Shown: in pieces, positions 25,609-33,713 of the stretch
Position numbering within the stretch: the first letter of the stretch is position 1
How the letters are laid out: each line of letters begins with the position of its first letter
Assembly: GCA_016794125.1 (NCBI GenBank)
Contig: JAEUKT010000002.1
Location: 271,240 to 335,239, forward strand
DNA length: 64,000 nt
Direction of reading: 5' to 3'
DNA from: Alphaproteobacteria bacterium
GTDB taxonomy: Bacteria; Pseudomonadota; Alphaproteobacteria; Micavibrionales; UBA2020
Position numbers and translations under genes: made by a program
The notes under the pieces: model-generated
What the model saw: the letters and a program-made list of their open reading frames with translations, nothing else
The model's database searches: none
What the model was told of the DNA's origin: nothing

Positions 25609-27054
25609 TCAGTGACCCGCCAGCCTTTCCTTCCGCCACGTCCAGCTGCGCCAGTCTGCCGTATCGCGCGCAAGGCTGTCTTCCATGTCCTCCAGCATCA
25701 CACGGGCATAAGCGGGGTTCCAACCATCTTTAAGTTTGGCTAAATACCACCGTAGTGCGGGAATGGCGTCGGGACCGATTTCACGTATGTAACTGTAATC
25801 AAGTGCCACGCCCTTGCCGCCGACTTCGCGGGCATGGCGGACGTTGTATTGCGCGATCATGCCGCCGAAATCCATGAAGCAGCAGGCATAAAGCAACCCC
25901 GCCAGCACCAGTGCGTTTACGTTGATGAGCCACATATTGCTGCGGTTCAGGTATATGCGCGCCAATATCAGCAGCAGCCCCACCGCCACCAGCCCCATCC
26001 AGATCAGCGCCGCCACGCGCAGATATGTGAGCGAATAGGATTCGACGTAGTTCAGCGTGCGGTCGATGGAGGATACGACAAGGAACACGTTTTGCAGCAC
26101 CCAGACCGTCACCAGCGCGGTTGCGGCATTCGATCGCAAAGCGGCCTGCGCGTTGTCAAACGTCAGCAGCACATAGCCGCCCGCCAGCAACGCGGTCACG
26201 ATCAGCGGATATGCGCCCGCATGCGCGTATTGCGCGAAATTCATGCCCGCCGGGAAATTCCCCTGCCCCGTCCACAGAAAGGCAAGGTCAAGCCCGTTCT
26301 GGATCGCAAAAATGATATTGAACAGCACCAGCGAAAACACCAGCGACCGGCGGCTGACCCATGCGGCCGTGCCGACACCCGCCAGCGACATCGTGACCGG
26401 TTTCGACAGCGCAAAGCGCGGGCGCAGCAGCGCCCAGATCACGGCGGCAAAGCCCGCCCAGAACAACCAGCGCCCGGGCGACAGGAAAATTTCCGCCCAG
26501 TATCCCCAGTTGAGCTTCGCCAGCAACTGGCCCAGCACAGGGTTCGCTTCGCTGAACAGGTAAATGAAAATACCCGCCAGCGTGACGGGGAAAACGGCAT
26601 AAACAACCCCGCGCCGGATGCCCCCGCGCGGCAGTTTCAGGCGCAAGACAGCTTTTTCCGTGCGTTTCGCATCGCGCCGCCATTGCGACAGGGTGCGGAG
26701 CGCAAGGCGCAGCATATCCTTGCCCAGCAGCACGGCATTCATGGCGTGGTCGCGTTTATGCAGCACCAGCAGCGTGGCGATGCCGCCCGCGAACAGCCAG
26801 AGCGTGAGGCGTTCCGGCGCGTTCATCATGGCGACCGACAGCGCGATCAGCGCGGTTGCGATCACCTGCGCGGGTTTATGGCGCACCAGCGCGGGTTGCA
26901 GCAGGCAGAGCGTCGAGATCAGCAGGAAGGCGAACAGCCCCGCCGTCCACCCCGCCGCCGCATGGCCATAAAAAAACCAGTCGGCAAAGCCGGTCAGCGC
27001 AAGGCATGCCCCCAGCTTTGCCGCGATCGTGGGGCGCAGGCTAGCGGCGCGCAT
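25609..27054 (-). CDS. DUF4153/DUF4173-type polytopic membrane protein
   Basis: A 481-residue protein with about twelve hydrophobic segments. A central block (RRGVVYAVFPVTLAGIFIYL, FSEANPVLGQLL) and the later LNYVESYSLTYLRVAALIWM with ILARIYLNRSNMWLINVNAL match the DUF4173 pattern. The C-terminal soluble part (ALRWYLAKLKDGWNP) is typical of the family. Start taken at the ATG inside the preceding small gene (14-bp overlap). Function unknown. Confidence 0.78.
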   Translation of the reverse strand: MRAASLRPTIAAKLGACLALTGFADWFFYGHAAAGWTAGLFAFLLISTLCLLQPALVRHKPAQVIATALIALSVAMMNAPERLTLWLFAGGIATLLVLHKRDHAMNAVLLGKDMLRLALRTLSQWRRDAKRTEKAVLRLKLPRGGIRRGVVYAVFPVTLAGIFIYLFSEANPVLGQLLAKLNWGYWAEIFLSPGRWLFWAGFAAVIWALLRPRFALSKPVTMSLAGVGTAAWVSRRSLVFSLVLFNIIFAIQNGLDLAFLWTGQGNFPAGMNFAQYAHAGAYPLIVTALLAGGYVLLTFDNAQAALRSNAATALVTVWVLQNVFLVVSSIDRTLNYVESYSLTYLRVAALIWMGLVAVGLLLILARIYLNRSNMWLINVNALVLAGLLYACCFMDFGGMIAQYNVRHAREVGGKGVALDYSYIREIGPDAIPALRWYLAKLKDGWNPAYARVMLEDMEDSLARDTADWRSWTWRKERLAGH

Positions 27055-27220
27055 GGTCGCGCCCGTCGCCGCCGGCGCAGGAGGCAAGCCATGCCTGCGC
27101 CGCGACGGCGTAGAGGAAATCGTGGAACTGTTCTTCCCGTTTGCGCCGGAAAAACTCTGCGGCGGGAGGGATGAGGAGCGAGAGGAGCGGCAAAGCCGCC
27201 GATGCGATAAGTGTTTTCAT
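27041..27220 (-). CDS. small exported or membrane protein, 59 aa
   Basis: A 59-residue frame, MKTLIASAALPLLSLLIPPA at the start, which looks like a signal/anchor segment, followed by a charged part (EFFRRKREEQFHDFLYAVAA) and one Cys. Its 3' end overlaps the start of the DUF4173-type gene by 14 bp, a typical co-translation arrangement. An in-frame ATG lies three codons upstream (27229). Moderate support only. Confidence 0.5.
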   Translation of the reverse strand: MKTLIASAALPLLSLLIPPAAEFFRRKREEQFHDFLYAVAAQAWLASCAGGDGRDHARR

Positions 27221-27308
27221 GCTACCCATCCTGCACCCCGGATGTGCAAGGGTGATGGCGATGCTGTGACATTATAAAGGCGTTTTTGTGCAAATTTCGT
27301 GCAGGCGC

Positions 27309-27345
27309 AAAAAAAGACGCGCATTCAATGGGGTATGAATGCGCG
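27309..27345 (-). terminator. rho-independent terminator of the microprotein/PilZ unit
   Basis: Read on the minus strand, a 10-bp stem CGCGCATTCA / TGAATGCGCG (27336-27345 with 27318-27327) with an 8-nt loop is followed by TC and then T7 (complement of 27309-27315). It lies 37-75 nt downstream of the 49-residue gene stop. Confidence 0.9.
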
Positions 27346-27381
27346 CCGTTCGGGCAGGGTCATGTGTGTGGAGGAGGTATC

Positions 27382-27531
27382 CTATCTGCGCCAGTCGGCC
27401 CAGATGTTGTCAAATTTGCGGTCATTTTCCCGTGCGGCCTTCGCCGTGCAGTTGCAGACATTGCTGCCGTAATTGTCGGATGCCGCCATCATCAGCTCGT
27501 AAAGCGTGCCGGTCGGGATGGCGGTTGCCAT
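27382..27531 (-). CDS. 49-residue microprotein with CNC motif
   Basis: A 49-codon frame with a perfect AGGAGG 5 nt before the ATG, ending 37 bp before a strong terminator. It begins MATAIPTGTLYELMMAAS and contains NVCNCTAKAARENDRKFDNI with two closely spaced cysteines, then IWADWRR. It starts 9 bp after the PilZ-like gene and probably shares its transcript. The composition is protein-like, not random. No family recognised; a metal-binding or redox peptide is possible. Confidence 0.7.
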   Translation of the reverse strand: MATAIPTGTLYELMMAASDNYGSNVCNCTAKAARENDRKFDNIWADWRR

Positions 27532-27540
27532 GATATCCTC

Positions 27541-27987
27541 CTATGCTTGCAATGTTTGCGATTCCATGAATTTTTGCGCGTTGAAGCTGTCGATCACGCG
27601 GTCAAACTTGCGCGCCATGTCCTTGGACAGGGGCGACAGCTGGGCGACCGTGCGCTCGCCGTCGTTGCGCAGGATTTCCGCCTCGACCGGGATGTCGATC
27701 GAGCCCTGCAGCAGGCTGAAGCGCAGCGTCATTTTTTCGACCTTGCCGGGCACCATTTCCGGTACGGCGGCCTGTTCGTAATAAACGCGGCCGACATTCC
27801 ATTTGTGGTCGGGGGTGTCAAACGCGATGCCGTTGCGGCTCCAGTCATGCACCTTGTATCCGCGGCGGCCGATCATGACCTGCACCTGCATGCCGTCATG
27901 GCGCGGCGCGCGGCGTGAATCGACGTTGATGTTGGCGTTGGCGGCGGGATTGAACAGGCCGAGGCTGCTGATGATGTTGTCGAACAT
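27541..27987 (-). CDS. PilZ-like domain protein
   Basis: A 148-residue protein with a PilZ-type beginning: DSRRAPRHDGMQVQVMIG (R-x-x-x-R c-di-GMP box) and VHDWSRNGIAFDTP (D/N-x-S-x-x-G). The rest is beta-rich (VEKMTLRFSL, IDIPVEAEILRND). It likely binds cyclic di-GMP and controls motility, adhesion or exopolysaccharide. I chose ATG 27987, 9 nt after AGGAG; ATG 28005 lies before that site. The 49-residue gene follows. Confidence 0.75.
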   Translation of the reverse strand: MFDNIISSLGLFNPAANANINVDSRRAPRHDGMQVQVMIGRRGYKVHDWSRNGIAFDTPDHKWNVGRVYYEQAAVPEMVPGKVEKMTLRFSLLQGSIDIPVEAEILRNDGERTVAQLSPLSKDMARKFDRVIDSFNAQKFMESQTLQA

Positions 27988-28024
27988 GTTATAAATCTCC
28001 TTCATCTTTTTTCTCTTTTATTTG

Positions 28025-28781
28025 TCAGGCGTTCGCGCCGCCATCCACATTCAGCGTCGTGCCGGTGATGTAGCCTGCTTCCGGCGAGGCGAGGAAGGCG
28101 ACGGCAGCCGCGATTTCCTCCACCTTGCCGTAGCGTTTCAGGGGCAGGCCGGATTTCAGCATATTGGCCATGTCGGTGTTGTCGGGGTTCATGTCGGTAT
28201 CAATCGGACCCGGCTGTACGGTGTTGACGGTCACGCCACGCGCGCCGAAATCATGCGCCCAGCCGCGCGAATATCCCGCCACCGCCGCCTTCGTCGCCGC
28301 ATAGCCGGACGCGCCCGCAAACATCGCGCGGTCGCCCATGATGGAGCCGATGGTGATGATGCGGCCATTGTCGTTGATGACTTTTGCGGCGGCATCGACG
28401 GCAGCCGCCACGCCATGCACGTTCACGGCGAACTGGCGGTCGAGGTTGGCGGCAATTTCGGCTTCGGTGCCATTCGCGCCCAGCACAGCGACACCCGCGT
28501 TGTTCACAAGGATGTCGAGACGGCCAAATTGTTTCGCGGTTTGCGCAACCGCTGCGGCAACGGCCTTGCGGTCGGCGGAATCGGCCTGGATGGCGACGGC
28601 CTCGCCGCCTTGCGCTTTAATTTCCTTCACAACCGCTTCGGCCTTGTCCTTGCCGTTCACATAGGTGATGGCGACTTTTGCGCCGTCGGCAGCCAGACGT
28701 TTTTGCAATCGCAGCGCCGATGCCGCGCGAGCCACCGGTGACGAGTGCCGCTTTGCCGGAGAGTTTGTTTTCGTTTTTCAT
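28025..28781 (-). pseudogene. short-chain dehydrogenase/reductase, frameshifted near the N-terminus
   Basis: From ATG 28781 the frame reads MKNENKLSGKAALVTGGSRG then IGAAIAK, the Rossmann TGxxxGIG motif of classical SDRs, then runs into a shifted frame at the five-A run (28700-28704, minus strand). The second frame continues RLAADGAKVAITYVNG and includes LVNNAGVAV, GRIITIGSIMG (Ser), SGYAATKAAV (Tyr-x-x-x-Lys) and VNTVQPGPIDTDMN. Removing one A restores a full ~250-residue NAD(P) oxidoreductase. It is either a real one-base insertion or a sequencing error in a homopolymer. Divergent from a TetR gene, which probably regulates it. Confidence 0.85.
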
Positions 28782-28834
28782 GATGGTCTTCCTTTGTGTG
28801 TGTATGTGTTGAATTTCGGGGGCACATTTATTTC

Positions 28835-28850
28835 TGTACCAATAAGTACA
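28835..28850. promoter_or_regulatory. candidate TetR operator 1
   Basis: TGTACCAATAAGTACA contains an inverted repeat TGTAC / GTACA with a 6-bp spacer. It lies 54 bp upstream of the SDR start (28781), in the divergent interval with the TetR gene. Thirteen of 16 positions match operator 2. Confidence 0.55.
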
Positions 28851-28887
28851 GTATGCGCAGAGGAATCGGCCCGGGTCAACGGAAATA

Positions 28888-28903
28888 TGTACCGATTAGT
28901 AAA
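28888..28903. promoter_or_regulatory. candidate TetR operator 2
   Basis: TGTACCGATTAGTAAA matches 13 of 16 bases of the site at 28835-28850 and lies 37 bp from it. The rest of the interval to 29058 is very AT-rich (several TATAAT-like strings) and must hold the TetR-gene promoter, but no unique one can be chosen. Confidence 0.5.
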
Positions 28904-29058
28904 AAACTTTTGGTGTCTAAATAAATACAATAATATCAATTATATATTATATGATATTTTCACGCCGCGCTTACCGGACAGTACATAATACCCTTCTGGA
29001 CAATATAATCACAAAATGATATTATACTAATAGATACATATTTAACGGGAGAATCATC

Positions 29059-29649
29059 ATGTCCGCCGGACGCCCGAGAGAATTCAATTTTGACGCTGCG
29101 CTCGACCGTGCGCTCCATGTTTTCTGGAGCAAGGGATACGAAGGCACATCGCTGCCCGACCTGACCGAGGCGATGGGCATCAACCGCCCCAGCCTGTACG
29201 CGACCTTCGGCAACAAGGAAGAACTGTTCCGCAAGGCGCTCGAGCGTTACGCATCGGAATCGAAAAAACGCCTTGATGAAACGCTCGACCAGCCGACCGC
29301 CTATGCCGCTATCGAAAAGCTTCTGTACGGCATGGCCGACGGCTCCGCCTGCCCCAAATCGCCCAAGGGCTGTTTGCTGGTGCAGGGCGCATTGGCCTGT
29401 GGCGAAGAAGCGCAGCCGATCAAGGAGGAACTGGTGCGCCGCCGCCAGGCCGCCGAAACCGCCATGCGCCGCAGGTTCGAACGCGGCATCGCGGAGGGCG
29501 ACATCCCCCCCACCACCAGCGCGTCCGACCTTGCGCGGTTTTACGCCACCGTCATGCACGGCATGTCGATCCAATCGACCGGCGGCGCGAGTGCCGACGA
29601 CCTGCGCGGCGTGGCACAATGCGCGCTGATGGCGTTTCCGAGGAAGTAA
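29059..29649 (+). CDS. TetR/AcrR-family transcriptional regulator
   Basis: A 196-residue repressor. The N-terminal helix-turn-helix is classic: VFWSKGYEGTSLPDLTEAMG then INRPSLYATFGNKEELFRKA. The ligand domain includes CPKSPKGCLLVQGALACGEE (a GC-L-VQ pattern of the YcdC-C/AcrR-like subgroup that often responds to electrophiles or aldehydes). GGGAG lies 8 nt before the ATG. Divergently placed against the SDR gene with two candidate operators between; that pairing is common for aldehyde/quinone-inducible reductases. Confidence 0.93.
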   Translation: MSAGRPREFNFDAALDRALHVFWSKGYEGTSLPDLTEAMGINRPSLYATFGNKEELFRKALERYASESKKRLDETLDQPTAYAAIEKLLYGMADGSACPKSPKGCLLVQGALACGEEAQPIKEELVRRRQAAETAMRRRFERGIAEGDIPPTTSASDLARFYATVMHGMSIQSTGGASADDLRGVAQCALMAFPRK

Positions 29650-29716
29650 CAGGAAGAATAGATAATACGGCTCAAGCGCCGTCAGGCCAGAACGATTTCT
29701 TGTTCTGCCGCCATCG

Positions 29717-30268
29717 TTATTCTAAAAACGTCAGTTGCGACCAGCGGTGTTCCCAGCGCTTTTGGGCAAGGCGCGCGCGGTATTGAGGCAGCCTTGTTTG
29801 AAAGAGCGGTGTCGGGCGCACAATCATGCTGAACAAATCTTCCAGCCCGAATGGCGCCAGAATGTGCAACGCGCCATTGGCATCCATGCGCGCCGCTACA
29901 GCCGTTGCCGTTTCCGTCCAGTTCATCAGGCCCTCTTCTGTATTCTTATAGGGCGTATCAATCCCCGCCTTGATATGCATGCGGGCCTGGTTTTTGCATG
30001 ACCACGGGACGTCCGGCATCATTTGCGCGAGTTTTCCGTCGTAAAGCTTCTCGGTTTGCTCTGAAATATCGCTGTCGTCATGATACACGACATCGACATC
30101 TTCAGGCATCAACGGCGCAAAGCCGCATAAACGGTCCCACACATAAGACCGGATAAAACCTGCGCCGACACAGCAATCAGGCAGGCATAACCGCGAGGCC
30201 GCGCGCAAAACGTCACATCGCCAGGCATCCTCGCGCAACAGATCGCATAATTGTTGTTCATTTCGCAT
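29717..30268 (-). CDS. nucleotidyltransferase family protein (DUF925-like)
   Basis: A 183-residue protein matching the DUF925 nucleotidyltransferase pattern: LLREDAWRCDVLRAASRLCL, CCVGAGFIRSYVWDRLCGF, and PEDVDVVYHD (paired Asp). Later QARMHIKAGIDTPYKNTEEG resembles the family's second conserved block (N-x-x-R-M-H). I chose ATG 30268 because upstream in-frame codons do not belong to the family's N-terminus. The catalysed reaction is unknown. Confidence 0.82.
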   Translation of the reverse strand: MRNEQQLCDLLREDAWRCDVLRAASRLCLPDCCVGAGFIRSYVWDRLCGFAPLMPEDVDVVYHDDSDISEQTEKLYDGKLAQMMPDVPWSCKNQARMHIKAGIDTPYKNTEEGLMNWTETATAVAARMDANGALHILAPFGLEDLFSMIVRPTPLFQTRLPQYRARLAQKRWEHRWSQLTFLE

Positions 30269-30347
30269 TTTGTTTCCGGTTACCGCTGGGATCACAGCAC
30301 CCCGTATTCTACGGTGCAGAAAACTGTTTTCAAGCCATGTCGCGCAC

Positions 30348-30386
30348 AAAAAACGGGAGGCGTCCGTTGCAGGAGCCTCCCGTTTT
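30348..30386. terminator. bidirectional terminator
   Basis: A 12-bp perfect stem AAAACGGGAGGC (30350-30361) / GCCTCCCGTTTT (30375-30386) with a 13-nt loop, flanked by A and T runs, acts on both strands. On the minus strand it ends the transcript of the acidic-protein gene (stop at 30414). Confidence 0.9.
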
Positions 30387-30413
30387 CATTCAGGGCAGCA
30401 AGCCGCCTGAAAT

Positions 30414-30725
30414 CTAGTTCATCAGGTCGTCGGAGCCGCGACGGATGCGGGAGCCTGCGTCTTCGTCTTCGAGGTCGAGCGCATCTTCTTTCTCTAATTC
30501 TTCGTCCTCCTCGTCGGAGGCTTCCAGTTCGTCTTCGGACTCATCATCGGCAAGCTCCAGATCGTCTTCTTCGTCATCCAGATCGTCGGTTGCGAAGCGG
30601 CCGGTGTCTTCGAGGTCTTCGTCGTCATCGCGGATGGTGTCATCCTTGCGATCCGAAGCATTTTTGCCTTTGAGCGGTGCAGATTTGGGCGTGGAAACGC
30701 TACGGGAGGTTTCATTGTTGCGCAT
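30414..30725 (-). CDS. highly acidic low-complexity protein, 103 aa
   Basis: A 103-residue protein starting MRNNETSRSVSTPKSAPLKG; about residues 30-90 are nearly all Asp, Glu, Leu, Ala and Ser, for example DDEEDDLELADDESEDELEA. It ends with a short basic patch (RIRRGSDDLMN). Such tails bind basic proteins or metal ions or act as disordered chaperones; no family is claimed. AAGGA stands 8 nt before the ATG. A bidirectional terminator lies downstream. Confidence 0.75.
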   Translation of the reverse strand: MRNNETSRSVSTPKSAPLKGKNASDRKDDTIRDDDEDLEDTGRFATDDLDDEEDDLELADDESEDELEASDEEDEELEKEDALDLEDEDAGSRIRRGSDDLMN

Positions 30726-30785
30726 GGTCTGTTCCTTTTCGAAAAACGTCATAGATGCGGGCCGGTCTCCCTTACGCCCGTACAA

Positions 30786-31034
30786 CTACTGCGCGGCGAT
30801 TCCGGTTCCCTGCGGGCCGTCGCAAAAGAGCATAGCGTTTTCCGAAAATTCGCCCATCAGCGTTTCCAGCGCGCTGCGGAAGTTTTCCTGCGGCAGGTTC
30901 TGGTTGGCGACGACCAGCTGTTTATGGTCCTGCGCATGGGGATGTGACCACGCGACGATATCCGCACCGTTCGCGCCATAAATTTTGAAAAAGCGGCTGT
31001 CGTTGAAGGCGGCAGCATGGATGGTTGTCGGCAT
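30786..31034 (-). CDS. small hypothetical protein, 82 aa
   Basis: An 82-residue protein beginning MPTTIHAAAFNDSRFFKIYG and including ADIVAWSHPHAQDHKQLVVA. The alternating strand/helix pattern suggests a small alpha/beta domain. ATG 31034 is preceded by GGAGAACGGGA; an in-frame upstream start (31079) has weaker support. Shares strand with the acidic gene 60 bp downstream. No family recognised. Confidence 0.5.
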   Translation of the reverse strand: MPTTIHAAAFNDSRFFKIYGANGADIVAWSHPHAQDHKQLVVANQNLPQENFRSALETLMGEFSENAMLFCDGPQGTGIAAQ

Positions 31035-31123
31035 TCCCGTTCTCCGGTCTGTGAGGACGCGATATCGCACACCCCGCAAAGCGGCGGGACGCGATTCGGG
31101 TTCCTTATAAACGGAGAGATAGG

Positions 31124-32455
31124 TCAGCCGAGCGCGGTTTCAACCAGCAGTTTCACGTTGAGCGCGATGATGACGGCGGCAATCGCCCAGCAGGTAATTT
31201 TCAGCCAGAGCGGAATGACCAGCGCGCCCATTTTCTTTTTGTCGGACACGAATTTGACCAGCGGCACAACTGCAAAGGGCAGCTGCATCGACAGCACGAC
31301 CTGGCTGAGGACCAGCAGTTTTCCCGTCTCCCCCTCGCCATACATGCCGATCACGACCAGCACCGGCAAAATCGCCAGCGCGCGCGTCGTCAACCGACGG
31401 ATCCACGGTTTCAATTTGATATGAAGGAAACCCTCCATCACGATCTGCCCCGCCAGCGTCGCGGTGACGGTGGAATTCAGCCCCGATGCCAGCAGCGCAA
31501 CCGCGAACAGCGTCGATGCCATCGCAACACCCAGCGCGGGCGAGAGCAATTCATAGGCCTGTTCGATGCTGGCAACCTCGCCCTTGCCGTAGAAAACGGT
31601 GGCGGCCACGATCAGGATGCTGGCATTCACGAACAGCGCGAGCATCAACGCCAGCGTGCTGTCGATGGTCGCCCACTTCAGCGCGTGTTTGCGGCCTTCG
31701 TCGGTGCGGTCGAAATTGCGGGTCTGCACCAGCGACGAATGCAGGTAAAGGTTATGCGGCATCACGGTCGCGCCGATGATGCCGATTGCGATATACAGCA
31801 TCGCGGGGTTGGTCACGATTTCGGCGGTCGGCTGGAAAAACCCGCCCATGACGGCAGCAATCGCCGGCTGCGACAGCGCGATTTCGACGATGAAGCAGGT
31901 AAAGATGACGCAAAGGAGTGAAATCACAAACGCCTCCAGCCAGCGGAAACCCTTTTGCATCAGCATCAGCAGCAGGAACACATCCAGCGCCGTGATGATC
32001 GCGCCCAGCATCAGCGGAATGCCGAACAGAAGCTTGAGGGCAATCGCCGTGCCGATGACTTCGGCCAGATCGCAGGCGATGATCGCCAGTTCGCACAAAA
32101 ACCACAGCGCGAGCGACACGGGCTTGGAATAATAATCACGGCAGGCCTGCGCAAGGTCGCGCCCCGTCGCGATGCCAAGGCGCGCACACAAAGACTGCAG
32201 GATGATCGCCATGATGTTCGACAGCATGACGACGGCCAGCAGCGTATAGCCGAATTGCGAACCGCCCTGCAGCGACGTCGCCCAGTTGCCGGGATCCATG
32301 TAGCCGACCGACACCAGATAGCCCGGGCCGGAGAAAGCAAGGAAGCTGCGCAGCCATGATTTGCCGCGCGGCACGGCCACGCTGCCATGCGCCGCGCCAA
32401 GGCTGGGCTCGGCTGTGGTGGCGGCGGGCGGGGGCGGCGGGGTGGTCATGGTCAT
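31124..32455 (-). CDS. mntH: Nramp-family Mn2+/Fe2+ transporter
   Basis: A 443-residue proton-coupled divalent metal importer with 11 membrane helices. TM1 carries the metal-binding [20 protein letters not shown] (Asp-Pro-Gly-Asn), and TM6 [20 protein letters not shown] (Met-Pro-His), both diagnostic. A Pro/Ala-rich 30-residue cytoplasmic N-terminus precedes TM1. No MntR or Fur box can be proven upstream; the 32456-32585 gap is AT-rich without another gene. Confidence 0.96.
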   Translation of the reverse strand: MTMTTPPPPPAATTAEPSLGAAHGSVAVPRGKSWLRSFLAFSGPGYLVSVGYMDPGNWATSLQGGSQFGYTLLAVVMLSNIMAIILQSLCARLGIATGRDLAQACRDYYSKPVSLALWFLCELAIIACDLAEVIGTAIALKLLFGIPLMLGAIITALDVFLLLMLMQKGFRWLEAFVISLLCVIFTCFIVEIALSQPAIAAVMGGFFQPTAEIVTNPAMLYIAIGIIGATVMPHNLYLHSSLVQTRNFDRTDEGRKHALKWATIDSTLALMLALFVNASILIVAATVFYGKGEVASIEQAYELLSPALGVAMASTLFAVALLASGLNSTVTATLAGQIVMEGFLHIKLKPWIRRLTTRALAILPVLVVIGMYGEGETGKLLVLSQVVLSMQLPFAVVPLVKFVSDKKKMGALVIPLWLKITCWAIAAVIIALNVKLLVETALG

Positions 32456-32585
32456 CTTCTAAAAATGCTGGAATACGGGCTGCGGCGCAAACGCGCTCTA
32501 CAAACCGTTTTACAGATATTTAGTGCCCCCGCCAATGGCAAAGCGGAGGGTATAAAAAATAACCATTGATTTCATTGGCTTGTGG

Positions 32586-33167
32586 CTACCGGCCGGCGTC
32601 GGGCGCGGCGCTACGGCGGCGCAGGCGTTCGACCTTCATATAGCTGTCGCGGAAATGGTGCTTTTGCCGCTCCAGCGCGTTGCGGAATTCATAGGGTGCG
32701 CGGATCGGCGGCAGGCGGAAATCATTCGCCTCGATACAGCGGATATGCAGCGTGCCGTAATCGAAAAGGCGGCCGATAAGGCTTTGCTCCACATCGTCGC
32801 TGGCCAGCTGTTCGATATCCACTTCCTGTGAGCGGATCATGAAGAAACCCGTCTTGTAAATCAGCCGCTCGCTGGTCAGCAGGATTTCGGTCGTGGCGCG
32901 TTTCAGCAGCATCCAGAAAAACAACCACGCGCCGATGAACAGCCCCGCACCAAACGGCAGCATGGTTTTGTGGTGCAGGTATTTTTCAAGCGCGTATTGA
33001 ACGCCAGCACCCGCGGCCAGGCAGGCCAGCAGCGTGAACAGGCACATCGCGGTGTAGAACGGATGGAACACGCCATCGCGCACCGCCGTTTCGCCCGGCA
33101 TCAGCGTTTTGCGCATGAAGCGGCTGATGCGCGGCGCAACATCGGCCATTCGCGGCGGCAGCGCCAT
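32586..33167 (-). CDS. PH-domain membrane protein
   Basis: A 193-residue protein with two membrane helices (TAMCLFTLLACLAAGAGVQY and GAGLFIGAWLFFWMLLKRA) and a bacterial pleckstrin-homology domain after them: LTSERLIYKTGFFMIRSQEV followed by DIEQLASDDVEQSLIGRLFD, the YdbT/DUF304 pattern. The C-terminal arm is basic. The ATG at 33167 is one base after the CBS stop (TAGCATG); an earlier in-frame ATG (33197) also exists. Coupled to the CBS gene and so to the FNR-type box. Function unknown. Confidence 0.8.
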   Translation of the reverse strand: MALPPRMADVAPRISRFMRKTLMPGETAVRDGVFHPFYTAMCLFTLLACLAAGAGVQYALEKYLHHKTMLPFGAGLFIGAWLFFWMLLKRATTEILLTSERLIYKTGFFMIRSQEVDIEQLASDDVEQSLIGRLFDYGTLHIRCIEANDFRLPPIRAPYEFRNALERQKHHFRDSYMKVERLRRRSAAPDAGR

Positions 33168-33168
33168 G

Positions 33169-33594
33169 CTAGATGCCTGTGGCGTGCTTGACGACATCGG
33201 CGATTTCCTTGGGGTCGGCTTCACGGCGCAAAATCAGGCCGATCGACAGGATGCCCGTCACCTTGCCGTCGCGGTTTTTCACCAGCAGGCGGCTGACCCT
33301 GAATCTGCGCAGCTTTTCGGCGGCATCCGACAACAGGTCGTCTTCGTTGCAGTAGCAGACGCGGGTTGACATGTAATCGCGCACGCGCACCTCCAGCGGG
33401 TTTTCGCCCCGGGCGATGGCGCGGATAACGATGTCGCGGTCGGTAATCACGCCTTCCAGATCGTTGCGCGTGCCGACCGGCAGCAGGCCGCAATCGATGA
33501 ATTTCATCAGTTCAGCCGCTTCCTTCAGCGTCGCATCGGGATCGATCAGGACGGGATTCGCCGTCATGACATCGCGTACTTTTACTGTGTTCAT
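33169..33594 (-). CDS. CBS-domain protein
   Basis: A 141-residue protein of two CBS motifs: VRDVMTANPVLIDPDATLKE, GVITDRDIVIRAIARG and VRDYMSTRVCYCNEDDLLSD, VSRLLVKNRDGKVTGILSIG. CBS pairs bind adenosine nucleotides; stand-alone members of this type are often induced at low oxygen. Start ATG 33594 lies 6 nt after AGGAGG. An FNR/FixK-type palindrome is centred about 66 bp upstream. Followed directly by a PH-domain gene. Confidence 0.92.
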   Translation of the reverse strand: MNTVKVRDVMTANPVLIDPDATLKEAAELMKFIDCGLLPVGTRNDLEGVITDRDIVIRAIARGENPLEVRVRDYMSTRVCYCNEDDLLSDAAEKLRRFRVSRLLVKNRDGKVTGILSIGLILRREADPKEIADVVKHATGI

Positions 33595-33607
33595 GGCGGC
33601 CTCCTGC

Positions 33608-33672
33608 CTTGTATGTGCTATTTTCATACAAGCATATTCCTGCATGCAGGCGCTTGATTTGCGTCAAGCGCC
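33608..33672 (-). promoter_or_regulatory. FNR/FixK-type box and dyads upstream of the CBS gene
   Basis: TTGATTTGCGTCAA at 33654-33667 matches the CRP/FNR-family pattern TTGAY-N4-RTCAA and is embedded in a 9-bp perfect inverted repeat GGCGCTTGA / TCAAGCGCC. Reading towards the gene, a TATGAA string (33628-33623) is a reasonable -10. A perfect palindrome CCTGCATGCAGG (33639-33650) and an 8-bp dyad CTTGTATG / CATACAAG (33608-33615, 33625-33632) lie between box and start. Confidence 0.6.
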
Positions 33673-33713
33673 GGAAGACAGAATGATACGGACAGCCCTA
33701 AATTTGCGGGATT

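Noticed and set aside
25834..27174. 446-codon plus-strand frame rich in Arg, Gln and His
   Set aside because: Antisense shadow of the DUF4173-type membrane protein; composition is that of a reversed hydrophobic gene and there is no ribosome site.
28695..28710. Programmed frameshift in the SDR gene
   Set aside because: Restoring the frame needs skipping one A in GCA AAA ACG, without a known +1 signal or nearby stimulator; a mutation or sequencing error is simpler.
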